Shown: one piece after another, positions 5,192 to 5,440 of the stretch
Layout: each line of letters starts with the position of its first letter
How positions within the stretch are numbered: the stretch's first letter is position 1
Assembly (NCBI GenBank): GCA_937893675.1
Contig: CALBGI010000006.1
Location: 1 to 5,440, forward strand
Direction of reading: 5' to 3'
Length of the DNA stretch: 5,440 nt
Source: an uncultured Blautia sp.
GTDB lineage: Bacteria; Bacillota; Clostridia; Lachnospirales; Lachnospiraceae
Translations under genes and position numbers: made by a program
The notes under the pieces: model-generated
Seen by the model: the letters and a program-made list of their open reading frames with translations, nothing else
Database searches by the model: none
Told to the model about the DNA's origin: nothing

Positions 5192-5380
5192 ATAAATTCC
5201 ATTCTTGTCCAGCAGTTGGTCAAAGCGGATGCCATTGACTGCTATTATATTACGGTGATTCCGACGATTTTGGGTTCTGGTATTCGGCTTTTTGAAAATG
5301 CTGACCGTGAAATCAAATTGAAGCTACTCAAAACACAGTCGTATAATGGTATGACAGATTTAATCTATATAAAAAGATAA
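5192..5380 (+). pseudogene. C-terminal remnant of a RibD_C/dihydrofolate-reductase-like protein
   Basis: 62 codons from just after a TAG to the natural stop TAA (5378-5380). The translation has ILVQQLVKADAID, ITVIPTILGSGIRLFE, then LKLLKTQSYNGMTDLIY ending in KR. This is the characteristic end of the RibD_C (PF01872) domain in YwjB/YyaP-like oxidoreductases: the strand with IP-LGSG-LF, then the closing YNG strand. The family is about 170-180 residues long, so two thirds, including the NADPH-binding N terminus, are gone. There is no start codon or ribosome binding site of its own. It is in the same frame as the acetyltransferase remnant, joined directly to it, which implies a deletion or recombination between two once separate genes. 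Confidence 0.7.
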
Positions 5381-5440
5381 AACAGAAATGGAGCATTCCT
5401 GTAATTCAGAAATAACGCCAATTGAATAAAAAGAAACCTC

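Overview
The window looks like chromosome of a low-to-mid GC Gram-positive anaerobe of the Clostridia (Bacillota), most like gut Lachnospiraceae. The reasons are strong AGGAGG-type ribosome binding sites, a CUT1-type sugar ABC transporter with no ATPase gene of its own, a YesN-type response regulator and AT-rich intergenic DNA. I cannot name the genus.

Left part (1-733), AT-rich: a rho-independent terminator on the + strand (23-59) ends a gene that lies outside the window. Next comes a divergent pair. On the - strand, a well-formed promoter (TTGACC, 17 bp, TATATT) leads to an unlisted micro-ORF of 23 codons (88-159) with an excellent Shine-Dalgarno; its product is one hydrophobic, tryptophan-rich segment. 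On the + strand is a 121-residue XRE/Cro-type repressor (368-733). Between them lie two near-identical 16-bp palindromes beside the micropeptide promoter, probably the repressor's operators. This is the least explained part of the window.

Centre (951-4898), visibly more GC-rich: a compact sugar-uptake operon, all on +, in the order extracellular sugar-binding protein, two inner-membrane permeases with EAA loops, and a REC-AraC response regulator. A long hairpin sits between the binding-protein gene and the first permease gene; it probably sets more binding protein than permease. The permeases and regulator follow with 14 and 20 bp gaps, and a good terminator (4911-4946) closes the unit. The binding protein captures a sugar or oligosaccharide outside, the two permeases form the channel, a shared MsmX/UgpC-type ATPase encoded elsewhere probably powers it, and the regulator probably controls the operon. 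No histidine kinase gene is in the window.

Right part (4947-5440): a gene graveyard. A clean promoter with an extended -10 precedes the first 48 codons of a GNAT-type acetyltransferase, broken by an internal TGA. These run, in the same frame but across a TAG, straight into the last 62 codons of a RibD_C/dihydrofolate-reductase-like protein. No intact gene is seen there.
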